The notes under the pieces are model-generated. The model worked only from the letters and a program-made list of their open reading frames with translations. It did no database searches and had not been told where the DNA came from. From Blastobasis lacticolella (lineage: Eukaryota; Arthropoda; Insecta; Lepidoptera; Blastobasidae): DNA of 64,000 nt. The position numbers and the translations under genes were made by a program. Shown here one piece after another: positions 1-12,539 of this stretch. Location: contig LR990054.1 in NCBI GenBank assembly GCA_905147135.1, positions 12,313,001 through 12,377,000 of the forward strand, in the 5' to 3' direction. Numbering within the stretch: position 1 is the stretch's first letter; each line of letters begins with the position of its first letter.

Positions 1-539
1 CGCGGACCTCATGGGAAATCGGCTGTTGCTTGCTACCTACGCTAGGTGCCGCGACAGCGGGCGCGGCTCTGCCTACGGGTAATTAATTAATTATCGATTC
101 ACCGGTTAGCTCATAATTAATTTTAATACTTGGAAACTGGAGCCATAGTTTTGGGGAGACTGAGTCTAATGTTAACTTTGGGCAAGTTTACCTTATCAGA
201 ACCGGTAGTAGTGAAGTACGTACTTGTATTGTGATGTGTAGATGTGGTTATGACGTTGTATATGTCGTAAGATAATAGGAAAAACCGTATCTTTGGGAAA
301 ATTTTAGGACGCTAGCAGAAAACCGGATAATTGAAATCTAAGCATGAATTTCTAACGGTGTCGCATTCGATGAAACCTAAAACGCCTTCTCGGCTACAGG
401 TACTCCCAAAGCAGAGTTTCCTGGTAGACGCCTAGGCCTCTTGCGAGTCCGGCATAACAAGCCGACAGTGTTCTCTGCCTTCCTCCCTCGATTGTCCAGA
501 GTACGTAGTGTGCAAAAAAAAAATTTTGCCTTTTTGAAC
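1..539. other. no recognisable gene
   Basis: The first 80 bp are GC-rich (GCCGCGACAGCGGGCGCGGC) and could be the edge of a feature starting before the window; the rest is unremarkable. The 63-codon minus ORF at 377-568 overlaps an R3 fragment and is not supported. Confidence 0.4.
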
Positions 540-600
540 GATCGCAGGATCGTCAACTCGCCTGCCAAGCGTGAAAATTATGGCAATGCCCTTCACTTAT
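540..600 (+). mobile_element. R3 SINE-like fragment
   Basis: A 60 bp piece (CGCCTGCCAAGCGTG, AAATTATGGCAATGCCC) matching the region near 31780-31815 of the R3 copy there. Confidence 0.5.
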
Positions 601-724
601 GAGGATAGTGATCAAGTTCAGCAGTGGATTATTGGGGCTGTGGATGTGTGTATGTAGGTTAGTGAGAATTATAGTCAATGCATTTGTTACATCAGTTATA
701 AGTTCGTAAAGGTTTTTGCGGGTT

Positions 725-850
725 CTTCAATGTGTGGGTGATGCAAACGTCCATAGGCTGACTGTGACGACGGTGACTGCTTACCATCAGGCTGGCCGTA
801 AGCTTGTTCGCCACTTTAGTGGTGTAAAGAAATATACCAAAACGATTATA
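725..850 (+). repeat. LINE tail repeat, third variant
   Basis: Contains TCCATAGGCTGACTGTG, GGTGACTGCTTACCATCAGG and GCCGTAAGCTTGTTCGCC followed by an A-rich end. Related pieces lie at 5750-5780, 50434-50500, 58366-58445 and 58490-58585. Confidence 0.6.
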
Positions 851-859
851 ATAGGTATA

Positions 860-1890
860 GATCGTTAGAAAAAATGGATCCGCGAGTCTTTAACAAACTA
901 CCGATAGATATACGCGGGAGCAAGACTCAGTACGGCTTCCTCAAAAGATTAAAAAGTATGTTAATTAAAAAAGCATACTATTCTGTATGTAGAGTTCATT
1001 GATGAGTGATGCCTTTCATTTTCCTCAGCTGTAATGGCTTTGTGGTTGTGTTGACATCTATTGAAAACGATTATTTTATTTGACATATTTATTTTCTTAT
1101 GTTTTTTGACATTTTATTGTAATTGATTACATTGATTTTATAATTATTTTAATATTTTTAAATTGACTTTATTATGTATAATTTTGACATTGCTATTATA
1201 ATAACTCGAATTTTTCAATTGGACATACCAATTATTGTTATTCGTAATTTAATTATTTCAATTGTATTTTGATTGTTGAAATTAACTATTGTTAAGTTTA
1301 TATCATTTATTATTATGACGATGTATGTAAAATACTATAAATACATATGAATATGAACCTTACAATACGGTATTATTGTTAGGTCAATAAATCTTTATAT
1401 TATATCAATGGAACAAATGCGTAACATTCGTGTAAAGGGTGAAAAAAATAAACAATAATGCCTCACGGACCGTCCCGCCGGGCACATTTTCACCCCAAAT
1501 AATACATTTTATCATATTTATTGGCTGATAAATGGAAGAACAGCGCCAAGTGCATTTGTGTGTTGTTCCTAATATTGTTAAACAGTAATATTGGGGATTA
1601 TATTTACCTGTTTGTTTTCCAAATGCCAAAAAATCGGATAGGATTTTCATTTTCACAATACGCGTTCTAAATGGATATTAATGCATGATAATACTATAGC
1701 AGATCAAGGGGAGATTAAAATCACCAGGCTTCGTAGATCACATTGACTCTTAACATGGTTTTTAAAATTTGTTTTTATTTTTATTTATTTATTCCACAAT
1801 CTTTACAGTCTTTCAGTTTAAGAACTAATACAATGTAAAATTAATATTAGGTACACCTTATGATAATAAAACTTTATAGTAGGACAAAAA
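860..1890. other. AT-rich, no feature seen
   Basis: Very AT-rich from 1070 to 1420. Around 1765-1885 a TTTATTTATTT run precedes what may be a retroelement end, but I cannot assign it. Confidence 0.4.
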
Positions 1891-1894
1891 TATT

Positions 1895-2015
1895 ATTTAT
1901 GTCATATGGTAGGCAAACAGGCAAGCGGGTCACCTGATGGAAAGTGGTCACCGCTGCCTATCATCATCTTTCACCTCTAAAATACAAGGACACGTTGCTC
2001 TTGCTCTTGTTGTAG
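1895..2015 (-). repeat. LINE tail repeat fragment
   Basis: CAAACAGGCAAGCGGGTCACC and AGTGGTCACCGCTGCC match the tail repeat at 12833. The rest (to ACGTTGCTCTTGC) is diverged. Confidence 0.65.
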
Positions 2016-4110
2016 GTTGAACATGAAAATCAAATAACGTTGCTGCCTATGTTTACAATCAAAACATCACCATTACATTTTCAAAGCTTCCCCCTCTTAT
2101 CAGAACCAATAACGCACCGAAAATAAGCGCTCCCCAACATCCGGTGCGTAGCTAAACCAGTGGAAATAGATTCTGTTTTACACAAAAAACCTCCTTTGAG
2201 CACAAAGCACTATCTCTGTATCCCAAGCGGCGTTAACAGATAACACATATCGTATTCAGATCGGGTAAAAGCGCGGGGAATTCAGATTCGGATACGTTTC
2301 GAGAGTCGAATTTCAAAGTACTTTTTGCGAGCACGTCGGCGAGAACTGAGTGCCGAAGCAATCTGTGGCGGGAGCAAGTGCTGGCGCATTGTGTGGCTTA
2401 GTTATTATTTCTAGGATAAAATTACATATGCTAGGCGGCCAAATTCAAAGAAATATAGGGGATTTTAAGTTAATTGTTGATTCCATGCATGTGCTCGTGA
2501 TAACCAGCAAACTTAACTATGGCACCACCACTGAATCGTGGAAATAAAATTAAGCTGTAATAAAACATTTTGGCAGAAATTATTTTAAATTTTGAATGAA
2601 ACAGCTGTTTATTCGCGATTTCAGAGTTTGTGTGTGCCACAGTAAAAGTTGTTTGTTATCACGAGTACATGCATATCCCTTGGTACCAAGAATTAGTTTA
2701 AAGTCACCCTCCTATAATGTTGTAACAGCAAACAAATAAATAACCTCCTTAATAAACTGGGCTAAGAACTAATACAAGGAGGTATAAAATGTAAGAAGGG
2801 AGATATAGGCATCACGTCACGGGTGAACTAAAGGCTAAGTTACGAAAATCATAATAATACGTAGAACTACATATGCTACATGTTATTTATTACCAACAAG
2901 TCCAATGAAAAATTAGCAATCGCCACCCAGAAATTCCCTTCCGCCGTCCCTTTAAAATTCAATTTGTAATCGAGCTGGCTCCTAATATTTCTTTCGGTAA
3001 TTGGATGGGACGCGACCTAGTAATAAAATTGTAATTAAAAATTAACTATTTGATACTATTCGAGTATCCCAAAGGGTGCATACTAAGTAGGTGACACGAC
3101 ACGCATTTGTTTACTAAAACTAGAATAAAGCATTTGAATTTACAACGCTGATACCCGGAGATACATTGGGCTTATGGGGGATTAGGGCCCGTCTATCTGC
3201 TGCCTTTAAAAAAAAAAAAAATGAAGTAAGTACTTAATATTTACACAAGTAGGAAGGTAATTTAACAGAACAGATGTTTCATTGTCCACAGACCACGTGA
3301 TAATTATGACAGCATTGTCATTTGTGGTCTGTGGACAATGAACCTGAACGCATAATATTATATATAAAATATGTTTGTGATTTGAGAGGCCATTGCTTCT
3401 TAGGTAGCCTTATTTTCTCTCGTACCTACTATTCGGAGATGGTATGGCAAAACATTTAAATATTTGAACTAAAATTGGGAACAAATTTGCAAATAATTGC
3501 CTAACACCATTATGTAGACTTAACAGAATCCAAATCACACCATACAGTTTAAGGTGTGCATGTCATCTGCTGAATTTCGCATGTCAGTGTGGTTTCTTAC
3601 CTCTTAGCACCTAATATAGATTATTCCTAAACTAAAAATACCATCAGTATTTAAAAAACTAGTGTACAACCTCCACCAATTTACAGCACACCATTTAATT
3701 TACTAAGTCAGCTAATCAACCCGCACCTACGCATCCATTATCCACTGGGGGCTATCATAAACCCTAGTGCACATTATAATAACTTATTACAACATAATTT
3801 ATTATTCTGTCATTACCGTGACATGGTTGCGTGCCCTCCTGTCATAAGTTACACTCATCCTGTCCACCTCGGTTAATTTCATTGGACACGGTGACAAAAA
3901 TTCTGTTTACTTTACCTCAGTGGCGTCAAAATGACGCCGCAGGATCAGCTCGGAAGAGATAGGTATGGTAATGAATTCGTGTTTAATTAAGTAATTCGTG
4001 TGTAATGGGCTTTAGAGTGGATCCCGCTGGCTTCTTGTGTTTTGATTGGGAGATTGTGGTTGAACGTTATTGGGGGTATTTTTCGTGATATTTGGTTTAC
4101 TGAATAACTT
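2016..4110. other. intergenic, no gene seen
   Basis: Contains the hairpin at 3278-3342 and a poly-A run near 3208. No ORF with recognisable protein. Confidence 0.4.
3278..3342. repeat. perfect 19 bp inverted repeat (hairpin)
   Basis: TTCATTGTCCACAGACCAC (3278-3296) and its exact reverse complement (3324-3342) with a 27 base loop. The loop itself contains TGACA-GCAT-TGTCA, so the transcript could fold into a longer two-part stem. Could be a MITE relic or a small-RNA precursor. Confidence 0.8.
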
Positions 4111-4170
4111 ATGACTTTGAGCATCTACTTACTGTGCGTGCGCGAATTTAACTGACGCTTTGAGCACCGA

Positions 4171-4333
4171 CTTACTGTGCGTGCGCGAGTTCATGTCCAT
4201 CGGAAACGACCGTTTAAATAATTCGAGTAGTATTAGCATTCAATATATGGCTATCTCATTCGGTTCCGATGTATAATCCGTTCGAGTTAAATGGTCGTGC
4301 CCGATGGACATGAACTCGCGCGCATACAGTAGT
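4171..4333. mobile_element. MITE-like hairpin element
   Basis: An inverted repeat with a perfect 21 bp core, GCGCGAGTTCATGTCCATCG plus G (4183-4203 and 4301-4321), extending imperfectly to arms of about 50 bp around a 60 bp centre. The left arm is preceded by a direct repeat of its own outer end (CTTTGAGCA...TTACTGTGCGTGCGCG at 4115-4145 and 4158-4187). Confidence 0.65.
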
Positions 4334-4377
4334 TATACTTTTGTAGTTCACAATAAAAACAATCGTTCATTATAAAG

Positions 4378-4495
4378 GTCTATTAACAGTCCACTGCTGG
4401 ATTACCGTCCTCTTTGCCGTTTCACGCTTGACAGCGGGTTGGACTTCGCAGTTTTGAACACAATATAAAACTGCTATTTTCTGATCTATGGTAGT
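4378..4495 (-). mobile_element. R3 SINE-like fragment
   Basis: Holds AACAGTCCACTGCTGGATTAC and CACGCTTGACAGCGG blocks of R3 in the same orientation as the copy at 9482. The remainder is lost. Confidence 0.6.
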
Positions 4496-4499
4496 TCAA

Positions 4500-6644
4500 T
4501 GTTTCTGTAAGACATGACACCAGTACTCAGAAATGTTACTATTTTTCTATGCTACGAGGTCTGAGAGAGCGCGAACGCACAAGGTTCCAACTGTCAATAT
4601 TTGAATGGTGATCGGCATTAGGCGTCCGTCAAAATGATAGTAGAGCAGTGCAGAACGCAGTGCGTTTACTTAGCACACGAACACTGTGAGATCGAATACT
4701 AACGCTGTTATACTTACACACCCGTAAATGTAGTAGGTTTTAGCAATACTCTACTTAACCGGATACCACATGGGAACAGGAAATTTTAAAATTAAGTACC
4801 TACATCCTTAACCTAAGCAAGTTATATAACAGTAACATAAGACGACCTTCACTAATATCATGACATAAAGTTATAAGTATTACCAACGAAGCAAATTTTA
4901 CTGATTAACTTGAAGTTGTGAACCTCTAAAACAGCCGTTTTATGTTACCGCTAACATCTAAACAATTGTGTTCAATTCTATTCAAACAACAGTAAAAAAA
5001 TATAATCATAAACCAGAAACGCAAGCAAACAGCTCTATTTTGCGATTACGCAAAAACTTATACGAGCATAGCAATGTACTACTAGTAACTATTACTTAAA
5101 CAAATATTAATATTGTCCATGTCAATATTTACTAATACGACCGTACAAGATGCCAAACCTTGCCACGTACGTCGTAAAGTGCATGAGGTACGTTTGCTCG
5201 GAACAAATCGGACAAGTCATCAATTCTGTTGTGTTATTGGTGTGGGTAAGTCAGGTTAGTTTTGCGATATTGGGACTTCCTACTTAGAAGAGTAGAACAA
5301 AGTCGTGCCTACCTATTCCAACAAAAAAAATGTACTCTACACTATTATGTAAATTTATAAAACGTAATTCTACGATATCGCTACACTACGCTAATAATTT
5401 GAACTAATATTATTAGCTTTTATGTTTTGTGGAATAGTATCCACATGAATCACACTATTCTTATAAGGTTTACTTTACCACTTACGCAATCACGGATTTA
5501 ACTCAAGCGCCTGCAAATTTTTTGAGAGCAATATCGCAAGTACATTTCTGAAGTATGCATTACATTCAGGCACTGTTTATTGTTGATTATGTTTTGTTGT
5601 ATGTGTAAACGAACCTTCTAACCACGTACGCTTCTAAAGTGTTTAGGTTAGGTGTTTGCCGGCGACGCAAACGCACGTACATCATGATCTACATGATGGT
5701 TGATAAAGACAATTTCGTACAAGTATATTTTTTTAATACCACTCTGATGGCATAAGCTTACGGCCTGCCTGATGGAAAAGACACAGTTCATTTATTTATA
5801 TACGTAGGTACTTATGTCAAATTGTTGCAACAGTAACACAATTACAAAACGACTGTCAAAGAAATGTTTTTCCTCCGTAAAAACATTAACAAACACCCTT
5901 GCATTAATAAAATTCTATCACTCACACCTACAAATACGTCACTCGAACGTAGCTACACGTTACCGAACAAAGCCGCCGACCTGTCCAAATCCGACACGCC
6001 CGCCGGCGAGACAACACCTGTATTACCATAACAAGACATGAAATTTGAATGTCCACAAATCGAATAACCCCGCACGAGCCGACCACCGGAATTAAGTTAT
6101 CCACTTTTTGCAAGAAAAGACGGACACGTTAACATATGAATATGACAAATTGTCCGGCGGCGGTCCGGCCAGCGGTCCTGCGGAGTTTTACGACCCCCTG
6201 GGGCCTGCCGAGGGAGGTTGAAAATTTTTCATTCCGCCCAACCGACAAGAGAAACGGCCAGGTCACTCGTCAAAACTGTTACAATTTCTCAGAAACAATA
6301 ATGGGATAAAAACCGCCCCACGCATTTCGCACTGGCCGTCGTGAAAGCCATTACGGACACTGTCAATGTTATTTATTTGGACGGGGCATGTTAAGAATTT
6401 TCATTTTGCCATGGGATTTCAAGTTTTTATTGGCGATCGCGGTGAAGTTTTATTGGTTTGAAATGGGTTTCTTTGTTCGCGGGACAAGCAACGATATATA
6501 GGTACCTGACATTTTGATATAATTTTTTGCTTACTTAACTGCAATTTTAAGATACCTATTATCTCGCGGGTTTCACGGATTATATGAAGGTTTTTAAACT
6601 TAATAAATAAACCAATGTGTTTTCAATATGTAACTAATCATTTA
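4500..6644. other. intergenic; one GC-richer repeat-free patch
   Basis: A LINE-tail scrap lies at 5750-5780. The stretch 6140-6470 is GC-richer and repeat-free (GGCGGCGGTCCGGCCAGCGG and onward, then CGCACTGGCCGTCGTG). It could be a conserved regulatory element, judged on composition only. Confidence 0.3.
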
Positions 6645-6790
6645 CACTTTTCGGCAGCGTAATGGCCTGCGGGCCGGACTCGTAAGCAAAATATACCGAG
6701 TTCGAATCCCAGTGCCGCTATGTGCCAATGACTTTTGGTAACGGTGGACCCCGGGCCACAACCGGGATATCGACGTCGAGATGATTATTA
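6645..6790 (+). mobile_element. SINE family 1 copy with internal deletion
   Basis: A tRNA-like head (B box GAGTTCGAATCCC near 6700, then GCCGCTATGTGCCAATGAC) jumps straight to the 3' end (GGTGGACCCCGGGCCACAACC, then GAGATGATTATT). The central 200 bp are missing. Should not be annotated as a tRNA. Confidence 0.72.
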
Positions 6791-8244
6791 AATCGTTTCC
6801 AAATTTACTGTACAAAAATTATTAAGATAAGATAACTATCAGAATATATTACAAGCAGCTTCAACCACGTCCATTTATTACTTTGTTGCTGCGTGAAATA
6901 AAGAAAATCCCAACAAAATAGCAATCAATGTGAATCGCAGAAGTTATGGAGAGTTAACACTTTCTATCGGAAGACCTGTTGGACAATGCTGCTTGTATGC
7001 TGCTGATGTTCGTTGGACAATAATAAAAAAACACCACACAAATTAAATACATACCTACGCTCACCCAAAACGAATCCTTGTGCTCATCGCACATAGGCAC
7101 AATATCACATCACCGGGTAGCGTTGTAATGAAAGTAGTGATTTGTGAGTTTGCGGCGACAGTTATTCCCAAATGGAATCAGGAAGAGTGCAACCGGCCGT
7201 GGACAGAATCGCAAGTACGCATACGTTGCGAACTTAACGCTGTTCGCAAGTCGCAGAGTCGGCCTGTGGGCCTGATGGAATGTATCGCATATTGGAATTG
7301 CTTTCAGACGGCACCGAGAAATCGTACCTATAAGAGTAGGTAAGAATTTATTTGAGTGCTAATTTATACATATTACTGTTCTTGCGCAATTTTTAAGTCG
7401 CGCACAAAGTAAGACGTTAGATTCTGACGCCAATTCAAAATTCTGCTGCAGGAGATACATATATACATACATACATATATTTCCTATTTGAGTATTAATT
7501 TGAACTTATTATTGTTATTTTTAAGCCACGCACAAAATAATACGTTACATTCTGATGTTCATTTAAAATTTTGCGGCAAGATATATCACTTATTTCTTTC
7601 CTTCCTAAATATGAGTACCTATGTGGTTTGAAATAGTTTTGGTAGGTCCCTACTCATATTATTTTATGCAAAACAGTGCAGTTAGGTATTTATTTATAAC
7701 CTTGCTTAATATTTATCTAATACGAGACGGTTATTTTATGATATCGTTCGTTTCAAAGAAGATAAAAGCATAGGTATAGCAAGCATAGAGAAATGTCATA
7801 TCATATCCAAAATCCAATCAAAAGCCACCTCCCCGAAAGTAACGGAATTTTCAAATTTTGAATGTCAATCTGCACTCTCATTGGGCGAATAGGACCGATC
7901 GCCGTTCCCAATATAAATGTAAATACGGCGGGCTGTGAAATATGACAGTTATAATTGGTTTATTGTGCTCGACGGCACAGCCCGGGCCGGTAGTCGGGCA
8001 TATGTTAATTTTGTACGATTGGAGGCAACCACTAGATGACAAAATTCTAACATTTGTTTTTGTCGTTCAAATTATTTATGAGCATTTGAGTTATTGTCGC
8101 CAGACGTTTAATTAGTATCTGGGTGTACTTAAGCATTCAAAATCAAGATATGTTTCTTCATATTGCAAATTATTTAATTGCAACTTTATTATCAATGGAC
8201 GTAACTTTTTAAAAACACATCTACCAGGCTTTGGACGTCTTCAA
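6791..8244. other. intergenic, no gene seen
   Basis: A repeat-free patch at 7850-8000 (GGACCGATCGCCGTTCCC, GACGGCACAGCCCGGGCC) stands out by GC content. The 87-codon ORF at 7080-7343 has no recognisable domain. Confidence 0.3.
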
Positions 8245-8555
8245 AGCAAGTGAGGGTGGCCTAGTGGTTTATTAGGCACGACTCATCAGCGAGTGGTATC
8301 GGATTTGAACTCCAGTGCTGCCATGTACCAATGCTCTTTTCTGAGTGATGTTGAACACTAATCGATGCTCTTACGGTGAAGAAACATCCTAAGGAACCCA
8401 TTCGACTGGCGACTGAATGTGTAACCATGATCCGATTTGGACCCTCTGAGGTCAGATAGCAATCGCTCTTCAGTAATTATCTGATCTGTTAAATCTTGTA
8501 TCATGGTCAAGGCGAACATGGGCCTGCGCGTGCGCGAGCACAACCCTAATACGTA
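8245..8555 (+). mobile_element. SINE family 1 copy, old and diverged
   Basis: Plus strand. A degenerate tRNA-like head (GGTGGCCTAGTGG A box near 8252, GGATTTGAACTCC B box near 8300) is followed by the SINE 1 body and the GTCAAGGCGAACATGGGCC region. Many substitutions and no clear tail. Confidence 0.8.
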
Positions 8556-9481
8556 AGAAATTCGTATCTATACGTGCCGGTTTCAGGAAAAGGTCCCGCG
8601 AAAAGCCCAAAAAGCAATGGATTGACATTGCTGGATGAGGAGGAAGCTCAAGTCCAAGAGTGGACTATTATAAGCTATTTATTTGTTCCACTTGCATAAT
8701 CATTACACTTTCATATTAAGATAAGCAACCATACATGCATTGTTGTGTTTCAATATGATAAATAAGGTATAGCCACCGTCAGGAGTATTATTCTCTAGAC
8801 CAAGCGAACTATCATTGCGAGTAATCTAGACCAGATTTTTTGGAAACAAATAGAGTGGCATAACTAATAATGTTAAAACACCCGTGGCCCGAGGCGAGAT
8901 AGCCGCTCATAAATATTCAAGAGTAACAGGAGACGGCTCATTTAGGCCCTCTGCCCCTCTTTTTTGCGTTATTGGCTTAATACACCAGAGGGTTGTTTGG
9001 ATCAACTTGTTACGGCAAGAAGTAGATCGATACGGCCGTTAATGGACCACCTTTTTTATTAATTACATGGAATTTTTGAATAGACAATGATTGCTAATGG
9101 AAGAGCTTGGAGGATGAAGCTTTTCCTTCATTTAGTGAGTTTAATAGAATGTGACATTTGTCAAACGACAATTTTAAGTGACAAACTTAAACTTATACAA
9201 GTCACCTATATGGGATAACATGTCCTCTTGGTCTATGGGCCAAGATAATATATCGTTGACTTTTGGAAACTAAGTATTAAGTCCCATGTAGGGCGCCAAA
9301 TACTGAACTGACCTGTGTGACCTGAAGTGCTAAACAAAAAGTTGTAACCTAACAAATGAAATTATAAAACACTTTGATGTATAGGAGCTTAAGTATAGCC
9401 GGGACCTTCATTACTTTTTATTTATATTTAAAACCACGATTGAAGTTATTTGAATGTGGCGCCTACCAAGGGACTAAGTAT

Positions 9482-9719
9482 CATCACAGCCCATAACAGT
9501 CCACAGCAGGACTTGCAGCCTCTTCAAAATTTCCACGCTTAGCAGGTGAGTTCGACATCGCAGTGTTATTAATAAAACAATGAAAAGCGCTGCTGCCCAT
9601 TTTCCACCCTACGGAGCTTTTAGTTCTTTTGCCTCGAAAACATTAGTCGCCTTGTACGACACCCACGAGTGTAAGGGGTTGGAGCTATTCCACTCCGTCG
9701 GACACCACACATCCACGAA
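9482..9719 (-). mobile_element. R3 SINE-like element
   Basis: Minus-strand copy (CATCACAGCCCATAACAG at the left, GTCGGACACCACACATCC at the right), flanked by 9 bp ACTAAGTAT duplications (9473-9481 and 9720-9728). Confidence 0.8.
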
Positions 9720-10374
9720 ACTAAGTATACATTAAAATGCACCTGCAGGTATATTTAGTAACCGGACACAACTATGTTACTCAAGAATTTCTAGTGGTCT
9801 ACAACCACCTTCATTTCATATAATTTAGAAAAGGTATAATTGCGGGTGGCTTGTGGTGTGTTTTCCGAGTCCAAAATCATGTAGCCACTTCATGTGTACC
9901 CACAGAATATATTAGCAACTCCAACCACCATTTAGCTTTCTCCAAACGTCTGTTACTAATACAATACATCACGGCATGTACGGGATGTATTGGGAATTGA
10001 TCGTGAGTTAAGTCACGATTGTTGCGCCCGGGATCATTCCTCCGGGATTCATTATCCCGACTCCGGGACTGATTGCCGGCATTGCTGCGGATTCTGTGCG
10101 GGACACGCGATGTAACGCGCCTACTAGGTACCTATATACCTACTTGGACGTCTAGACGAGATTTATTGCTTTTTGAACAAACACTAAACGTTGATATGTA
10201 AACACTGTTGTTTAAAGTAAAATGTTTCTTTGATTATGAAAAGCAGATGCCCTATTTTGATCTATTTCAATAGTAAACTTACCTCCACAACGTCCTACGT
10301 AATGATGGAAAACCTTTAAATACGATTATTTAAGTTTAAATGTGTCCTTTAGACTCTGTCATAATTGTCAACGG
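9720..10374. other. intergenic with CCGGGA-rich patch
   Basis: Between 10025 and 10075 the motif CCGGGAT/CCGGGACT recurs three times with a reversed TCCCG among them. No gene seen. Confidence 0.35.
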
Positions 10375-10465
10375 CTGTGCGACCATGCTCGTACGACGGA
10401 TGTCGCACGACCAATAGGAGACTTCAAAACCGCTTGTCGCACGACCGTTGTCAATTAGGACAGCG
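10375..10465 (+). repeat. interspersed repeat E, copy 1
   Basis: CGTACGACGGATGTCGCACG, ACCAATAGGAGACTTCAAA and GTTGTCAATTAGGACAGCGCC match 51920-52022 in the same order and orientation. Confidence 0.7.
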
Positions 10466-10988
10466 CCTTATTTTGCAGTTATATTTATTGCAACGTAATT
10501 TTTAATTTAATAATAAGTTTGGTTCAAATCAAGCCATGTTACACAAATCTATGTACTACATTGGTATAGAATAAATATAACTACAGAATAAGAAGCTGCC
10601 CTAGTGCGCCTAAACCGTTGTAAGTGTTCATAAACATATATTTAGAACAAAAAGCCGCCTACTTAAACAATAGGATCGATTTTACCGTGCCATCGAAACA
10701 ACGCACATCAAACAAAATCGTTTGCAGAAAATCGGGAATCGAATCCGAATAATATGATCCATCCGTAATAACTTCTACATAGTTAGCCGTCCTTTGTTAT
10801 CATAGCAAATAATGAGAGTGATAGTAGAGGGGCGTGCTACGAGCATAATTTATTCGACGCCGCGGGAGATCAGTCAAAGTGCAAATTGGCCAACATGTGC
10901 ACTCGTATGCAATCGATAAGTTATGGTTGGAATTATGAGTGGAGGATAAACAAGTGCTAGTACACACATGCAATTCAAACTGAACATG

Positions 10989-11023
10989 CACATAAAATGC
11001 TTTGCTTGGAAGCATTTTATGTG
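10989..11023. repeat. perfect 14 bp hairpin with 7 base loop
   Basis: CACATAAAATGCTT, loop TGCTTGG, AAGCATTTTATGTG. Confidence 0.8.
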
Positions 11024-12539
11024 GAAGAAATAACTATATAAGGCGTAATATCCTACTAGGCGAACTCCTTAGGATTAACAGAGACTCGACCGCCGGTAAA
11101 AAGAGTCCCTACTGACAGTTCTTAAAGATTTCTAATATGCCTTGGGGTCAAAAACTATTTTACTATTTAGAAGTCAACTTTAATAGTAATTTTTACTGTT
11201 AAAGTTAGAATTACCACTAAGGTATAATCCAGATAGACAAATCGATCACTTTTATTATGTAGATAGATAACATGAATGAAACCATATCGCATTATAATAT
11301 TCTTAAACATTTTGTAAGTACCACACTCATAAATGATAGATACACCATCAGCAAAAAGCTAATGCATCTCGCTATAAAAGCGTATAATGGAATTTATCAG
11401 AAATCGAAGGGGTGTGTCGTTGCATCTTCCCCTAATTTGGTTTTTATTTTATTTCAACCCCAACGCGTAGGGGCAGTGCGTGGAATTAGTCTTACCATAT
11501 GCGCTCCTACTTGTGTTACACTTGGCTCGGCTGTTCACTTTTACGGTGTGCGTAAGGCTAGCTGTACTCGTAAATTTTTTCTAGTAACTTTTACTTGCAT
11601 ATTTCATCTGAAATTGTATCCGTTACGGTGTAGGTATGGTTTTCTCCTAAGTAACAAAATGTGAAAGTTAGTTTAATTATAGGCGATCCGTGCAAAACGT
11701 ACCGTAAAATAATCACCTACTTGTTAAATTCTTCAGTGCCACAAAATTAAAAAAAAAATGTGGTAGATAATAGAATTAAATCATAATCGTTTAAAAGGAA
11801 GGATAACAGGAACAAGTAATAAAAAATAAACTCACAGAAACTTTGTAAGATGTCGGTTTGTATGTAATGCTACGCCTACTTATATGCTTGTTTAATGAAC
11901 AAATATGAACTAACGTATTCTAAATCATTTTAACCAATACCAAATAAACGATAAGAAAAATAGCCATATTTTTACCAGCATAAACATGAACGAACTATAA
12001 ACTGACATCTTACAAAACTTCCGTACTCCGTATCAATCACACGTAACAATTTTAATAATACTAACTAGCCCTGCTACTTTGACGCACTCCATGAGTTTAT
12101 ACAAGCACAGTAATCCGAGTACGTAGCATGTGCGTGTAGCTTTAAATTTTGATCCAATGCCGATTACGCACACCCTTTGCGGCCAGCTCCCGGGCTAACT
12201 CTGGTATAAGTTGATTTATGAACTGCAGGATTGTGATGTTTCGTTTTTAATATACTTTGTACCAGCTAGCATTGTCCACCATTTAGTCGGATGGTAGCTG
12301 ACGCTGCGGCCGAAGGTGAAGCGATTGTGGCAATTCCATTTGGCCTTGCAGATGTGAAGATTCGGCAAAGCCGATTATTGTTTTGTGCGAAGTTCAAATG
12401 GCATCGTTAATCCCGTAGGTGCAAGCAGAAGCCACATTGTTCCACCTGCTATAGTGCTGAAAAACTTCTGCCTCTTTTTCCAATTTCATCAACTTTAGTT
12501 TGTTTATTTAGGGTAACTTTTTTTTTATTCTAGTCAGTG
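11024..12539. other. intergenic; unsupported 130-codon ORF
   Basis: The plus ORF at 11272-11664 is fairly long for AT-rich DNA, but its translation matches no family I know and lacks domain-like patterning. It should not be treated as a gene without transcript support. Confidence 0.35.

Noticed and set aside
6645..6730. tRNA-like sequence with a B box
   Set aside because: The sequence continues into SINE 1 body and tail motifs and lacks proper cloverleaf pairing, so it is a SINE head, not a tRNA gene. The same holds for 8250-8320, 49750-49830 and 57361-57435.
11272..11664. 130-codon plus-strand ORF
   Set aside because: No recognisable domain, no splice-site context I trust and AT-driven composition over much of its length. 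Kept only as an unsupported ORF.
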